43,039 nucleotides of DNA, from IMG/VR virus record IMGVR_UViG_3300020214_000038, positions 1 through 43,039 of that record; one strand, 5' to 3'. A program made the position numbers and the translations under genes. Below the pieces are notes generated by a model. That model made no database searches. It had not been told where the DNA came from and worked only from the letters and a program-made list of their open reading frames with translations. This DNA comes from a virus. Below are positions 35,901 through 42,151 of this stretch, one piece after another. Each line of letters begins with the position of its first letter. Within the stretch, counting starts at the first letter, position 1.

Positions 35901-38900
35901 TTAAATTTTTACCTGCAGGTATTACACTAACAGAGGTATTATTTTGGGAATACCCAATTCCAGAATTGATTACTATAACATTAGTAATTTGTCCATTGCT
36001 TATAACTGGTCTTAATGAAGCACCAGTTCCTTGACCTTTGACAACGATGGATGGTGTAGAAAAATATTCAGTACCTCTTGATCTTACATCAACTCTAACT
36101 ATTCTTCCATTAAAAATTATTGGATAAAGAGAAGCATTTTTTCCAGTCTTTATCGTTATATTTGGTTTTCTTTCAAAATTTAAAACATTAGTTCCATATC
36201 CTGTTCCCTTATCATAAAGATATGCATCTATTACTTTACCTCGAATGATAGGAGTACATGTAATTATACCAGTATTAGTTGAACCATAAGAAACATTTAA
36301 AGTGATAGAAATATCAGAATACTTAAAAATATGATATCCACTACCAGTATTAGTTAATTTTTGGAATAGATTTCTGGTGTAATTTGACGATATTGTTCCG
36401 CCTATTCCAGCATCAGATAATTTAAATGAATTATCATCTATTTTTGTTATATAATATTGATTGCTAGTTGTCAGTCCAGAAAGTGGAGTTCCAGTATATT
36501 GATACTCAACCAAATCACCATCATTAAATTTGTGATTTTCAAAAGTAATTAAATTTTCTACTGTAGAAATTCCAGTTGAATTAACGTAAAGTTTTCTATT
36601 TTGATACCCAGATCCAGGATTTAAAACTTTTATAGATTTTAGAGTTTTTTTACCATCATACACTCGAAACTTGTGGATTCCAGCGTTTGAAGTAGTTGTA
36701 AATCCAATTGTATTAATTCCAACAAAAAAGTCATTAAAAGTTTCAAATAGTCGAACTGTTTTACTATTTAAAACCTTGACAAAATATCTTGCATCTTCGA
36801 GTAAAAATCTATTTTGATCTGCGTTTGAACCTAAGAAAGTTCCTATTCCAAGAGGAGGATTACCATTTGTTTTATAAACTACTGCTTCACCATTACTAAA
36901 TCCATGATTTGATAAAAATGTTATTGTTTCTGCAGTTTCTCCAATTCCTCCAAAATTACTAAGTAATCTTGCATCAAAATCAACCTCTTTAAATACTTTT
37001 TCAACAACTGGTTCCAAAATACATCCAGAACCATTTCCACCTTGGATACTTAAAGATATTACTTTATCTAACTCAATAGTTTGTGGATCTACAAAAACTT
37101 CTTTAACAGAACCACTTACAACTGGTTGTACAAATGCAGTAGTCCCAGATCCTGGTCCAGCAATTGATATAATTGGAGGATTTATAACATCGTAATCTGT
37201 TCCAGAATTCAATAATTTTATTGAAGATAGTGGTCCATAATAAATTTTATCTTTTGATTTATAGTTTTTTATTTCAACACCATTAACTAACATTCCAATA
37301 AATTCTTCATTATTAGAAGTTTTATTATTATCTTGAATATTTTCTTTTAATGGAAATTTACTAAGCAGTTTTTTAGAAATAATTTTTTTGTTGTAACTTG
37401 ATGCTAATGTAAAAATTTGTTTTCCACCATCTGGTATAAATTTCTTATAATCATCGGGAGCAATAAAAGAGTTGGACGAATATAATTTTATTTGTTTTGG
37501 ATCAGATAGGACCTTTACATAATATGTTGTACCACTTGATAGTCCGATAATTTCTCTTTCTACTGCTTCATAAACTACAGCATCACCTGTTAGAAATGGA
37601 ACCGCAGTTGGGAATGATATGATTGAAAACTCATCATCATAAGACTCTTTTTGTACTGCTCCACTTTGAGTTGTTGCTGCACCAATAAAAGTTGTAGCTG
37701 TCCCAACAAGTATTGATGATAATCGTGGCACAGAGTTGGTTCTAAATGAAAATGATGGTAAGGAATTAGAGGCCACATACATGACATTATCCAAATCATC
37801 AGAATATACATTTTGCACATCTGCGGAAAATAAATTATTTCCATATAATAATGGTGTATTTTCGCTAGAAGTTTTTTTAATGACTCTTCTAAGTGAGTGG
37901 GGTAATAGTGTTGAGGTAGTTCCTACCCCAACTGCATTCAATGTTACTTGTTTAGTATTCGGGTTAATATTAGAAACTCTAACGTTAGAAGCCCTAACCT
38001 CTTTAGTTATTTCATTAATTATATCTACATTATCACCAATTTTTAAACTAGAAGAATCTATATTTGATTTTAGTACAAAATTTTGAAATATATAATCAAA
38101 TGATTCTACTTCAAAAGTAGAACTAGTATTATAAATCCAAGAATTTGCAAAAATTTGCTTATATGTTTTATCATTAATATTTGTTGGATTTTCAATTAAA
38201 TCCCCCAAATTTTTAATGTAAATTTTTTCGCCTTCAAAATTCAAACCCTTATTGTCTATAATATCTAAATTTGATAAAATAGAACAAACTTTTAATTCTA
38301 CTTTTTTAGTTAAATCCCCATCTTCATATCCAAATATAGTATCATCAGATCTTATAATTTGTTTTGTTCGTATCACTTCCGTGATACCACTACAATTCAA
38401 AAATTGATTTATAGTTTTATCAGAATAAGTAATTGATTTATTGCCAGAATAAAAAGTTCCTTTTGCACTAAACCCAATTGTAGAATCAACAGTAACAACT
38501 GAAGAACCAATTGAAACATCTCCAATTGCTTTAGTATTTGCAGTTGTTGTAAATCTACCTTCAATAACAGACTCTTCATCATATCCGATGAATAAACCAA
38601 TTTTATAATAAATTTTATTATTCCTAGTTAAAATTTCAACTTCAGATACTGCTGCTTTAGTTTGAGTATCAATCGACCTATAAACTGTTTGTCCAACTAA
38701 CTTATTCGGATCTCCAGAAATTTTTTCTACAATGAGAATTTTTCTTCTTAAATAATCTGAATCAGAAGGTTTTAATAGAAATTTTTCTAAATCAATAACT
38801 TTTGGTACAACACCGAATAATACTTTGTAAAGGATTTTAAATGACTCTTCTGTTCCCTTTGTTTGATAAAAACTTCTAATCTCCTTTAAAAAATTACCAA

Positions 38901-39471
38901 CATTTAATTGTGATACAAACTCTACATTTTCTAATCCAGGGGCAATTGAATACTTTATCTTATTACAAAATTCTTTTAAAAATAGTGAACTAAGATTTTG
39001 TACTGAAGAATATTGAGCATGTGAAGATGATTTTGTCTCTTTAAAAACAAGTTCTTCTGGATTGTTCGCATCTCTATAACTTGATATTCCAGAAAATCCT
39101 CTTACACATCCAGTGAATGATGTAGATCCAATACCAGTATATGTAATTATTTCATCGTCTATCTTCAATAATCCATATTGTTTTGGAAATCCCTTTGTAC
39201 TTAGAACATTAATGGTAGTAGAAGTCGAAGAGATTCCTGAAGATGTTAGTGAAGTAAATCCAACAACGACTTCTGGTGTTAGATTATCGAGTTTAATATA
39301 TTCAATAAAATTTTCCGAAATATCAGATGGTCCGCTTTGATATTCTTGAGAAATATAATATTGTTTTAAAAAATCAACTATCTTTGGACTTTCATCTAAT
39401 ATGAACGAGGGTAACTGATTTTCTATAATTTGATATACTTTTACTTTTGATTCGATACCAGTTTGAATCAT
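26962..39471 (-). CDS. 7: Giant gp7-like baseplate wedge protein (4169 aa) with YHYH and helical inserts
   Basis: This one ORF is 12.5 kb long; T4 gp7 is 1032 aa. The N-terminal region carries a gp7 signature near residues 189-262: LKEIRSFYQTKGTEESFKIL followed by YKVLFG and later LVGQTVYRS, matching a block from the C-terminal half of T4 gp7. Downstream are GxGY beta repeats (e.g. 747-790, 1080-1193, 2034-2157, 3912-3997), H-x-F-x-x-G-D modules (about 619, 845, 970, 1808, 2953), a YHYH domain (about 1240-1330), and an all-helical island (about 3430-3597). V-G-I-G-T/S pentapeptides are scattered throughout. An AGAGGA ribosome site precedes the ATG, two bases after gp6. It is likely a wedge protein with long external extensions. 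Function beyond the gp7 part is inference. Confidence 0.85.
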   Translation of the reverse strand: MIQTGIESKVKVYQIIENQLPSFILDESPKIVDFLKQYYISQEYQSGPSDISENFIEYIKLDNLTPEVVVGFTSLTSSGISSTSTTINVLSTKGFPKQYGLLKIDDEIITYTGIGSTSFTGCVRGFSGISSYRDANNPEELVFKETKSSSHAQYSSVQNLSSLFLKEFCNKIKYSIAPGLENVEFVSQLNVGNFLKEIRSFYQTKGTEESFKILYKVLFGVVPKVIDLEKFLLKPSDSDYLRRKILIVEKISGDPNKLVGQTVYRSIDTQTKAAVSEVEILTRNNKIYYKIGLFIGYDEESVIEGRFTTTANTKAIGDVSIGSSVVTVDSTIGFSAKGTFYSGNKSITYSDKTINQFLNCSGITEVIRTKQIIRSDDTIFGYEDGDLTKKVELKVCSILSNLDIIDNKGLNFEGEKIYIKNLGDLIENPTNINDKTYKQIFANSWIYNTSSTFEVESFDYIFQNFVLKSNIDSSSLKIGDNVDIINEITKEVRASNVRVSNINPNTKQVTLNAVGVGTTSTLLPHSLRRVIKKTSSENTPLLYGNNLFSADVQNVYSDDLDNVMYVASNSLPSFSFRTNSVPRLSSILVGTATTFIGAATTQSGAVQKESYDDEFSIISFPTAVPFLTGDAVVYEAVEREIIGLSSGTTYYVKVLSDPKQIKLYSSNSFIAPDDYKKFIPDGGKQIFTLASSYNKKIISKKLLSKFPLKENIQDNNKTSNNEEFIGMLVNGVEIKNYKSKDKIYYGPLSSIKLLNSGTDYDVINPPIISIAGPGSGTTAFVQPVVSGSVKEVFVDPQTIELDKVISLSIQGGNGSGCILEPVVEKVFKEVDFDARLLSNFGGIGETAETITFLSNHGFSNGEAVVYKTNGNPPLGIGTFLGSNADQNRFLLEDARYFVKVLNSKTVRLFETFNDFFVGINTIGFTTTSNAGIHKFRVYDGKKTLKSIKVLNPGSGYQNRKLYVNSTGISTVENLITFENHKFNDGDLVEYQYTGTPLSGLTTSNQYYITKIDDNSFKLSDAGIGGTISSNYTRNLFQKLTNTGSGYHIFKYSDISITLNVSYGSTNTGIITCTPIIRGKVIDAYLYDKGTGYGTNVLNFERKPNITIKTGKNASLYPIIFNGRIVRVDVRSRGTEYFSTPSIVVKGQGTGASLRPVISNGQITNVIVINSGIGYSQNNTSVSVIPAGKNLKLDATVRSLDINDGERFGAEYLNPSNLGLQYTNIAYSYEIAVNDFNDNGSIHSPIVGWAYDGNPIYGPYGYKNPLDSSSGIEILKTGYEIDTSNIIDRPSGFVPGFFVNDYKFTDIGKLDVHNGRFCKTPDFPKGIYAYFAGITTDGLYDPQFPYFIGNNFKSLYVSGNLDQDSDFSKLSLVRNTLPYKVSDPYSRNDFLIEYESQFNQESIVSSASKGSIEGIQILNGGDNFKINDIITFNNENTNGGGASAIVQSIGGKDIVSVASSTLEYSQSVLTWHDKNTIRVYINPFHELNNFEIVSISGLSTFVPKIVGDRTVSISTERLNIFKEIPPNSTPGIVTDIYVSSIPNIISVGSTIGIGTEILSVLNVFSDKKILRVKRGISGAGHTLNVFAFAYPNFIDIALQTEYFDSYLNERYYFNPKQSIGIGTTSGVGVAVTYSLGELNYSVNIPTQSIYLPNHPFKTSQRLIIRKQNGDPISVSNTETSAAFNLLNSSFEYVYAINKSKDYVGIATQVGLTTNTNGLFFLNFGTDNYEYSLEPTKDQIKCTIQRNTAVVSISTAHDLTNNDLVRLNIIPNQSVGIGTSAFITLKYEPSIEKILVNPVGFTSSQVNINSDTITIPSHIYSTGDKVYYNSSDLVSSGLTTGIYYVFKIDKNTISLCLSDKDASSFPPVLVSIASTGGELQNISLINPKLQPTRGNNLVFDVGNPSLSGYSFNLYTDNKFINKFVSIANTTTFSTSGVGTVGIASTAKYTLNYSDLLPDRLFYNLEKSGSISTVDTDVKNYCEISYFDSFYNRDYNIIGIGTTNFVISLSQIPENSLYNQSNTSTLEYSTTSETSSGKINKILLLSEGKNYKSLPGITSIITSNGKNANLFLESSNIGKVNEIRVVDQAFEYSSDVTLRPEANIPPTIKLKDTFTISEIEVISGGKNYNDKPNIIIVDDVSREKYNTGILEAKIQTNSISKVEIIQPPVGLSFNGKTLFATNNSNGVGISTMQSSSSGVVTCFLTTPLLGFTTNAFNAGDIIFVEGISKSGTIGSGFNSEDYGYRFFTVQSYENLIPAILRFNLSEYTTNPGIADTIQGSYATIVKYSNYPQFKITQTKSNFTAGEKIDLNNQPSNLIISAVFQDYIKVSGRNKLSLSDVIRGTQSGSVGTISDIIKSRAKFNVGFGVTSNFGWKSNVGQLNNDIQVLPDNDYYQNLAYSVKSTIQYKDSIDSVNRLLHTTGLKNFADTEIISNSNVSVGASSVESLALRDIIEEKRADGIYGFILMKDIETQAGTSKFLKSFNKKFVDGLICKTNRVLSIDDVSGQFTNKDNLSDTFIDIDEFEDSFCRFLVQIRNTKGNELAVYELITLYDSNQEDVFTLRKSYLSNTGIGITYSPGSETLSSTTFWKEQDFCQLTGNIDVFDILSLRFTPNDPFDSDYDIKFIKETFNNNVVGLASTSIGLIKSFSSNTLVGFSTIVGIASTATIFEFPANQIDAVHSILHVTDTNKNTQNFVEIYLSHDGTNTYLADYYFDSNSSDSVSFNGLENFDASLIDGTLALKYTNTLNNSLRVQSSSIGFGSTNLGIGTIRFGNTFQPDGSERSARFESSYAVGVGKTTVIKCNASEIASIKSTINVSYGSTYALHQLLSINLNSTETYTSQFPFLSVGSTTGIGTFGSRINSGDFLIEFYPDSSVTGIVTVKSYNELIYTELDLQNTYPDITYGSQRKQELGISLFDSLNSVRINKTVFDLKYDKTPIFSKSFNPQDGSVLNPVTGVFNIKNHFFSTGEELIYTAGSTVAGLSSAPVGIGSTADSIGIVTNKLPYRVWAKKINNDQFTISTRPEYVNAGISVTFTSLGSGNSHTFEMVKKNEKSIIAIDDVIQSPLAWSPIVYTVSGNGGSIGTASTIFALSGISSITVGDIIEIDDEYMKVSGVGLGTTNVGPITTGTIKLVGVKRGFVGTIATSHIEPSTARIYKGSYNIVGSKIHFTEPPKGSGLVVQNEGGLPRPFSKFNGRIFLRQNYENNLIYDDISQNFTGVGQTFTLSISGVNTSGIETGSGIVLINGLFQTPTTLNNSGNNFFYKESAGISSITFTGITSTDGTKVISIQDVNQNQFPRGGLIVSLGSTTGVGYAPLVGASVTAVVGAGGSIVSVGLGSTDITGSGYNGLTAIGVSVYQVGHVGTAASITANVGAGGSLSFTIISGGSGYTANPDVLVSEPSYENLQITGVSRLGIGSTTTSGVNALISVEVSPNADPFVSNKSADAASLILANKDLIAEVAVGRMLAAFPAFSVPGGNQECIDDIVDILKTISYNLKFGGNDSVYDAAKIYIDNPYLSGEETQSIYAFNEARDMAIQAMKNEVIAIGGYSSRTQVFDYTITGDISGLPGVYAAGDCADVTSAITTFVGIVTNAVGLGTIPGPRTIAPGSLFEISNFKINRPGYAFEIGDVFKPVGLVTAKGLVSPVSEFELTVVDVYYDKFSSWQFGELDFIDSIKNLQNGTRSVFPLRYNSELVSFEKDQKDVDSSLIELDLVLLVFLNGVLQEPKKSYIFNGGSSIQFVEAPKIEDNISIFFYNGTRGVDSEQEDILETIKIGDTLSVGRNNGISTSVNQDEDRIVYDISSSDKLETNLYNGPGIDEFFFRGVDWAKQKRDLFINGQIVFKDRDSIETLVFPTARIIKDFALGDNEIFVDNAQFFNYEENESSLVTPSVDAIILDEINPVSSGVTATVSIAGTISALTITNPGFGYTVASRPLKFSAPRRSNVGVGTTVGPQNSASIATGTATIINGSVSSVSVVNPGFGYTNTNPPQVIIEQPKIISELVENITVVQGFSGIITGITTTAGIGTSLALKFFVNADTDLQVNYYIFVSGTNVGSGVTSIDTSNSSKIGVGTQYVDNIYKVHALPGFNEIVCNISSNTVTTGIQTFGTSIYNPNGYYSWGRLSSLQRADTQISIGVSGRTVNAGLTTFPTIQRRGYGFRDNGSIRKILPD
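28680..29190 (-). other. Predicted helical domain inside the gp7-like giant
   Basis: Residues about 3430-3597 break the beta-rich pattern with helix-type sequence: DAASLILANKDLIAEVAVGR, then CIDDIVDILKTISYNLKFGGND, VYDAAKIYIDN and FNEARDMAIQAMKNEVIAIG. The Cys at ECIDD and another at AGDCAD could pair. The function is unknown. It is flanked on both sides by Gly/Ser/Thr-rich repeats. Confidence 0.6.
35490..35760 (-). other. YHYH-type domain inside the gp7-like giant
   Basis: Residues about 1240-1330 contain HSPIVGWAYDGNPIYGPYGY, then VPGFFVNDYKF, LDVHNGRFCKTPDFPKGIYAYF. This closely follows the YHYH family pattern (SPIxGxAxDGxPIYGPYGY ... LDxxNGxxxxTPxxPxGxYxY). The eponymous final YHYH is here YAYF. 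The role of this domain in virions is not established. Confidence 0.75.
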
Positions 39472-39472
39472 A

Positions 39473-41404
39473 TTATCCTCTCTTTAACTCTCCATTTGAA
39501 TAACTTGAGGTTACTTTATATCCAACTCCAGAAATTTGTTCGCCAGAAGAAATTGTATCTTTTACCATATTTATGATGCTATTTGAAATATCAAACTCAA
39601 GATATAAATCTTTTAATCCAATAACATCATTTGATTCTGGGAATGCTTGTATTTCAACAACATCATTTTCTTTTTCTGTTTCTGTAATTACAACTGTAGA
39701 TAATATAATTTCACCCTCTATATAATCAACAGTTCCAGCTGATTTAATAATAACTCTATTAACAGAACTAGGACCACCATTCGCAGCATCAATATCAATA
39801 ACTGGTTTTACGATAGATATAATTCCTGTTTTTTTATCTGGATTTGGAATATCAGTCAAATAAACCGTATCTACCTCATTTTGTATTTTAAATCCTGTAC
39901 TTTTAATATTAAATCCAGCTGGATTCACATGAAATTCATTTCCGAAGCAAAGTTCATATTGTGCAGGTTTATTAGTTAAAGCTTTTAGATTTCTTCTAAT
40001 TCTAACTTTTGTAATATTTGACGTAATCGCCCTATCAACATTGTCAATTACATTCAAAACTTTACTGTATTTAAATCTACCACCAAACCTGTTAATTTCA
40101 ATCGAGTCTGAATAAGAACGTAATAAATTGACTATGTTAGTTTTTAGTTGATTAACGTTGCTTACCTGAGATGAGTTATAATAAACATTTGAATCAATTT
40201 CAACAAAAAGAACTTTAAGATCTACAATTTTTTGATTGATTCCAGTTAAAGAATAATTTTTTAATTTACTAAGAATTAAATTTTTATCAAAATCAGAAAT
40301 AAGATCTCCATTTTTTGGTTTTATACTAATTTGAACTGTCCCAAATTGTGGTGGTTTAAGTTCTTCTCCTCCAACTACAGATACTGACTCAGTATTTGGG
40401 TAAATTGACTGAATGATCGCCTCATAATCTCTGGATGTTACTGCTCTATATTGTGCAGAATATAATCTAGGAGCAAAATATTTAATAGATTCTACAGGTT
40501 CAATAGAAGTTCCATTAGCAGATTTAGATATTACATTTAGAGTAACTGAAGATACTGTTGCAAAACCATTTAAAGAATCAATAAATGTTCCTGCAAATGC
40601 AAAATTAGATGCACCATTCCCTTCTTCTCCATCAGTTACAATGTATGTAACAGTTACAATTGTTCCATTTTCAAGTTTTTTTCCGAAAAAGTTATCTCCG
40701 AAGAGAAGTTCATACTTCTCATCTTGAATTTCTTGGAGTAAATAAATTTCAGAGTTTTTATCAATCTTTAAAATATTATCAACTCTTTGATATTCTGAAC
40801 CTTCCCCAGTGTCTGCGGCACCCTTTACCTTTACAATAATAGTTTGAGTATCGATGAATGAATTATCTAATATAAATCTTTGATCTAGACTACCATCAAC
40901 TACAAAAGTTTTTTTTAGTAAAGCACCTTGATAGATTTCTATTGGATTTTCTGCGGTTCCAAAAGTTGCCGAATAATTTTTAACTGTTGTAGTTATATTT
41001 TCTGGTATTGAAAAGATATATGAGTTTTCATTTGATGCTGTTCCAACGCATACAGGACCTCTTGCTTCTAGAGTTAGACTGGGGCTACTAAATGCACTAC
41101 TAAGACCAACCTGAAGGGTTACAGACGCTCTGGAGCATGTTCTGGAGCGAGGAACGTATCCTATGTTTCTAGCAAGAGATATAACATTTTCTCGAAGAGT
41201 TGCTGAATCTAAAAATGCTTCATTCGCTACCATATTTGCATTAAATGCATTAATATAGGTGTTGTACGCCAGAGTATTTAAAATGATAGAAAAATTAGAT
41301 CCCTCAAAATCAAAGTCCGTAAAATTACTATTAGAACGGAGATAATCCTTGATGGAGGTTTTAATCTGATCGAAATCTAGATTTGTAAATTTAGTGAAAG
41401 GCAT
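39473..41404 (-). CDS. 6: Baseplate wedge protein gp6
   Basis: This 643-aa baseplate wedge protein (T4: 660 aa) forms the inner ring of the baseplate with gp7 and gp53. The N-terminal block (about 45-95) reads LNTLAYNTYINAFNANMVANEAFLDSATLRENVISLARNIGYVPRS, the conserved start of the Baseplate_J-like family. The central block AVTSRDYEAIIQSIYPNTESVSVVGGEE...PPQFGTVQISIKPK (about 315-360) is the second diagnostic segment. It starts one base after the gp25 stop, with a GAGG sequence in the last gp25 codons as probable ribosome site. The 25-6-7-8 order is exactly that of T4. Confidence 0.96.
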   Translation of the reverse strand: MPFTKFTNLDFDQIKTSIKDYLRSNSNFTDFDFEGSNFSIILNTLAYNTYINAFNANMVANEAFLDSATLRENVISLARNIGYVPRSRTCSRASVTLQVGLSSAFSSPSLTLEARGPVCVGTASNENSYIFSIPENITTTVKNYSATFGTAENPIEIYQGALLKKTFVVDGSLDQRFILDNSFIDTQTIIVKVKGAADTGEGSEYQRVDNILKIDKNSEIYLLQEIQDEKYELLFGDNFFGKKLENGTIVTVTYIVTDGEEGNGASNFAFAGTFIDSLNGFATVSSVTLNVISKSANGTSIEPVESIKYFAPRLYSAQYRAVTSRDYEAIIQSIYPNTESVSVVGGEELKPPQFGTVQISIKPKNGDLISDFDKNLILSKLKNYSLTGINQKIVDLKVLFVEIDSNVYYNSSQVSNVNQLKTNIVNLLRSYSDSIEINRFGGRFKYSKVLNVIDNVDRAITSNITKVRIRRNLKALTNKPAQYELCFGNEFHVNPAGFNIKSTGFKIQNEVDTVYLTDIPNPDKKTGIISIVKPVIDIDAANGGPSSVNRVIIKSAGTVDYIEGEIILSTVVITETEKENDVVEIQAFPESNDVIGLKDLYLEFDISNSIINMVKDTISSGEQISGVGYKVTSSYSNGELKRG

Positions 41405-41405
41405 T

Positions 41406-41807
41406 TTATCTTGTTGCCTCTAATATAAATGTGTATTCTTGTGTAGGTAAATCTTGTCCAATAATATCAAAGGTAACGGTTACATCAAAAGCGTTTTCGT
41501 CTATTCTTGTTTTTACAATTACAACTATATTTTCAATTCTTGGTTCATAATTAGAAAGTGCTTCTGAAATTTCACCCTCAAGCACTGATGCAGTACCAGC
41601 ATCAATAAATTCGAATAATGTAGAGTAAATATCAGATCCAAAGAGAGAGTCGAAAAATCTCTCTCCTTGGATTGTTTGTACAATATTTCTCACTGAACGG
41701 CGAATGGCAGCTTCATTTTTTAATGCAGGTAAGTCCTTTGTAACGGGATGAGGTTCAAAGGACAAACTAATATCTTTAAATCCTCGTGAAATACGTTGAA
41801 CTGCCAT
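41406..41807 (-). CDS. 25: Baseplate wedge protein gp25
   Basis: This 133-aa protein belongs to the gp25 / GPW family and connects the sheath to the baseplate; T4 gp25 is 132 aa. It starts AVQRISRGFKDISLSFEPHPVTKDL, then AIRRSVRNIVQTIQGERFFDSLFGSDIYSTLFE, followed by the conserved NYEPRI motif (about residues 90-95) and a C-terminal strand pair. The family name mentions lysozyme, but there is no glycosidase active site and none should be inferred. A TATAAATA late promoter lies 21 bases upstream, so the gp25-6-7 unit has its own promoter. Confidence 0.95.
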   Translation of the reverse strand: MAVQRISRGFKDISLSFEPHPVTKDLPALKNEAAIRRSVRNIVQTIQGERFFDSLFGSDIYSTLFEFIDAGTASVLEGEISEALSNYEPRIENIVVIVKTRIDENAFDVTVTFDIIGQDLPTQEYTFILEATR

Positions 41808-41828
41808 TTAATGATTATTTCTTCACTT

Positions 41829-41836
41829 TATTTATA
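41829..41836 (-). promoter_or_regulatory. Late promoter motif TATAAATA upstream of gp25
   Basis: The minus strand reads TATAAATA in the 30-base gap between the 81-aa gene and gp25, with 21 bases to the ATG at 41807. It would start the long baseplate transcript. Confidence 0.75.
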
Positions 41837-41837
41837 C

Positions 41838-42083
41838 CTATTGCCAGAGAGAACCATATTGTGGTTCTGTACCATATTCCCAGTCATCATAATTTTCATC
41901 ATTACGAATTTTTTTATGTAAATTGTTTTGTTCTGTAAGATTATGCTTTTTTTTAACGTCATCATGCATAATTTCTTGAATAACTCTTGGTTTTTTATCC
42001 AAAGAATAATCTGTTACCAATTTATCTGTACCCCACATTTGGTACATATAATTCGTATCCCTATCGACAGATGAATCAGACAT
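41838..42083 (-). CDS. Small hypothetical protein (81 aa)
   Basis: This is an 81-residue charged protein starting SDSSVDRDTNYMYQMWGTDKLV, with KPRVIQEIMHDDVKKKHNLTEQNNLHKKIRND in the middle and a Trp/Tyr-rich end (YDDWEYGTEPQYGSLWQ). No domain, signal or membrane segment is recognised. T4 gp53 could be expected near gp25, but it is about 196 aa and no similarity is visible, so that name is not used. A GGAG ribosome site lies eight bases before the ATG and adjoins an eight-base-pair hairpin, which may influence translation. It is separated from speD by two hairpins and from gp25 by a late promoter. Confidence 0.75.
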   Translation of the reverse strand: MSDSSVDRDTNYMYQMWGTDKLVTDYSLDKKPRVIQEIMHDDVKKKHNLTEQNNLHKKIRNDENYDDWEYGTEPQYGSLWQ

Positions 42084-42092
42084 TTTTAGCTC

Positions 42093-42113
42093 CTGTTTTA
42101 ATGAATAAAACAG
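42093..42113 (-). promoter_or_regulatory. Hairpin adjoining the ribosome site of the 81-aa gene
   Basis: On the minus strand CTGTTTTA pairs with TAAAACAG around a TTCAT loop, giving eight base pairs. The 3' arm shares its last G with the GGAG ribosome site. It could modulate translation or protect the transcript. Confidence 0.45.
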
Positions 42114-42123
42114 AACTTTTATA

Positions 42124-42143
42124 AAGGAGGTTGCTATCTCCTT
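42124..42143 (-). terminator. Possible weak terminator after speD
   Basis: On the minus strand AAGGAG and CTCCTT form a six-base-pair stem around an eight-base loop, eight bases after the speD stop, followed by TTAT. The stem is short and the T-run poor, so termination would be partial at best. Processing or no function is equally possible. Confidence 0.35.
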
Positions 42144-42151
42144 GTTGTTAT

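Noticed and set aside
15021-39471. Diversity-generating retroelement targeting the fibre or giant genes
   Set aside because: No reverse transcriptase, template repeat or adenine-biased variable repeat pair is seen in the window.
41406-41807. Lysozyme activity for gp25
   Set aside because: The family is labelled lysozyme-like historically, but no catalytic glutamate/aspartate context of a muramidase is visible and the protein is a structural wedge component.
41838-42083. Baseplate gene gp53 just upstream of gp25
   Set aside because: The protein is 81 aa against about 196 aa for T4 gp53 and shares no visible motif with it.
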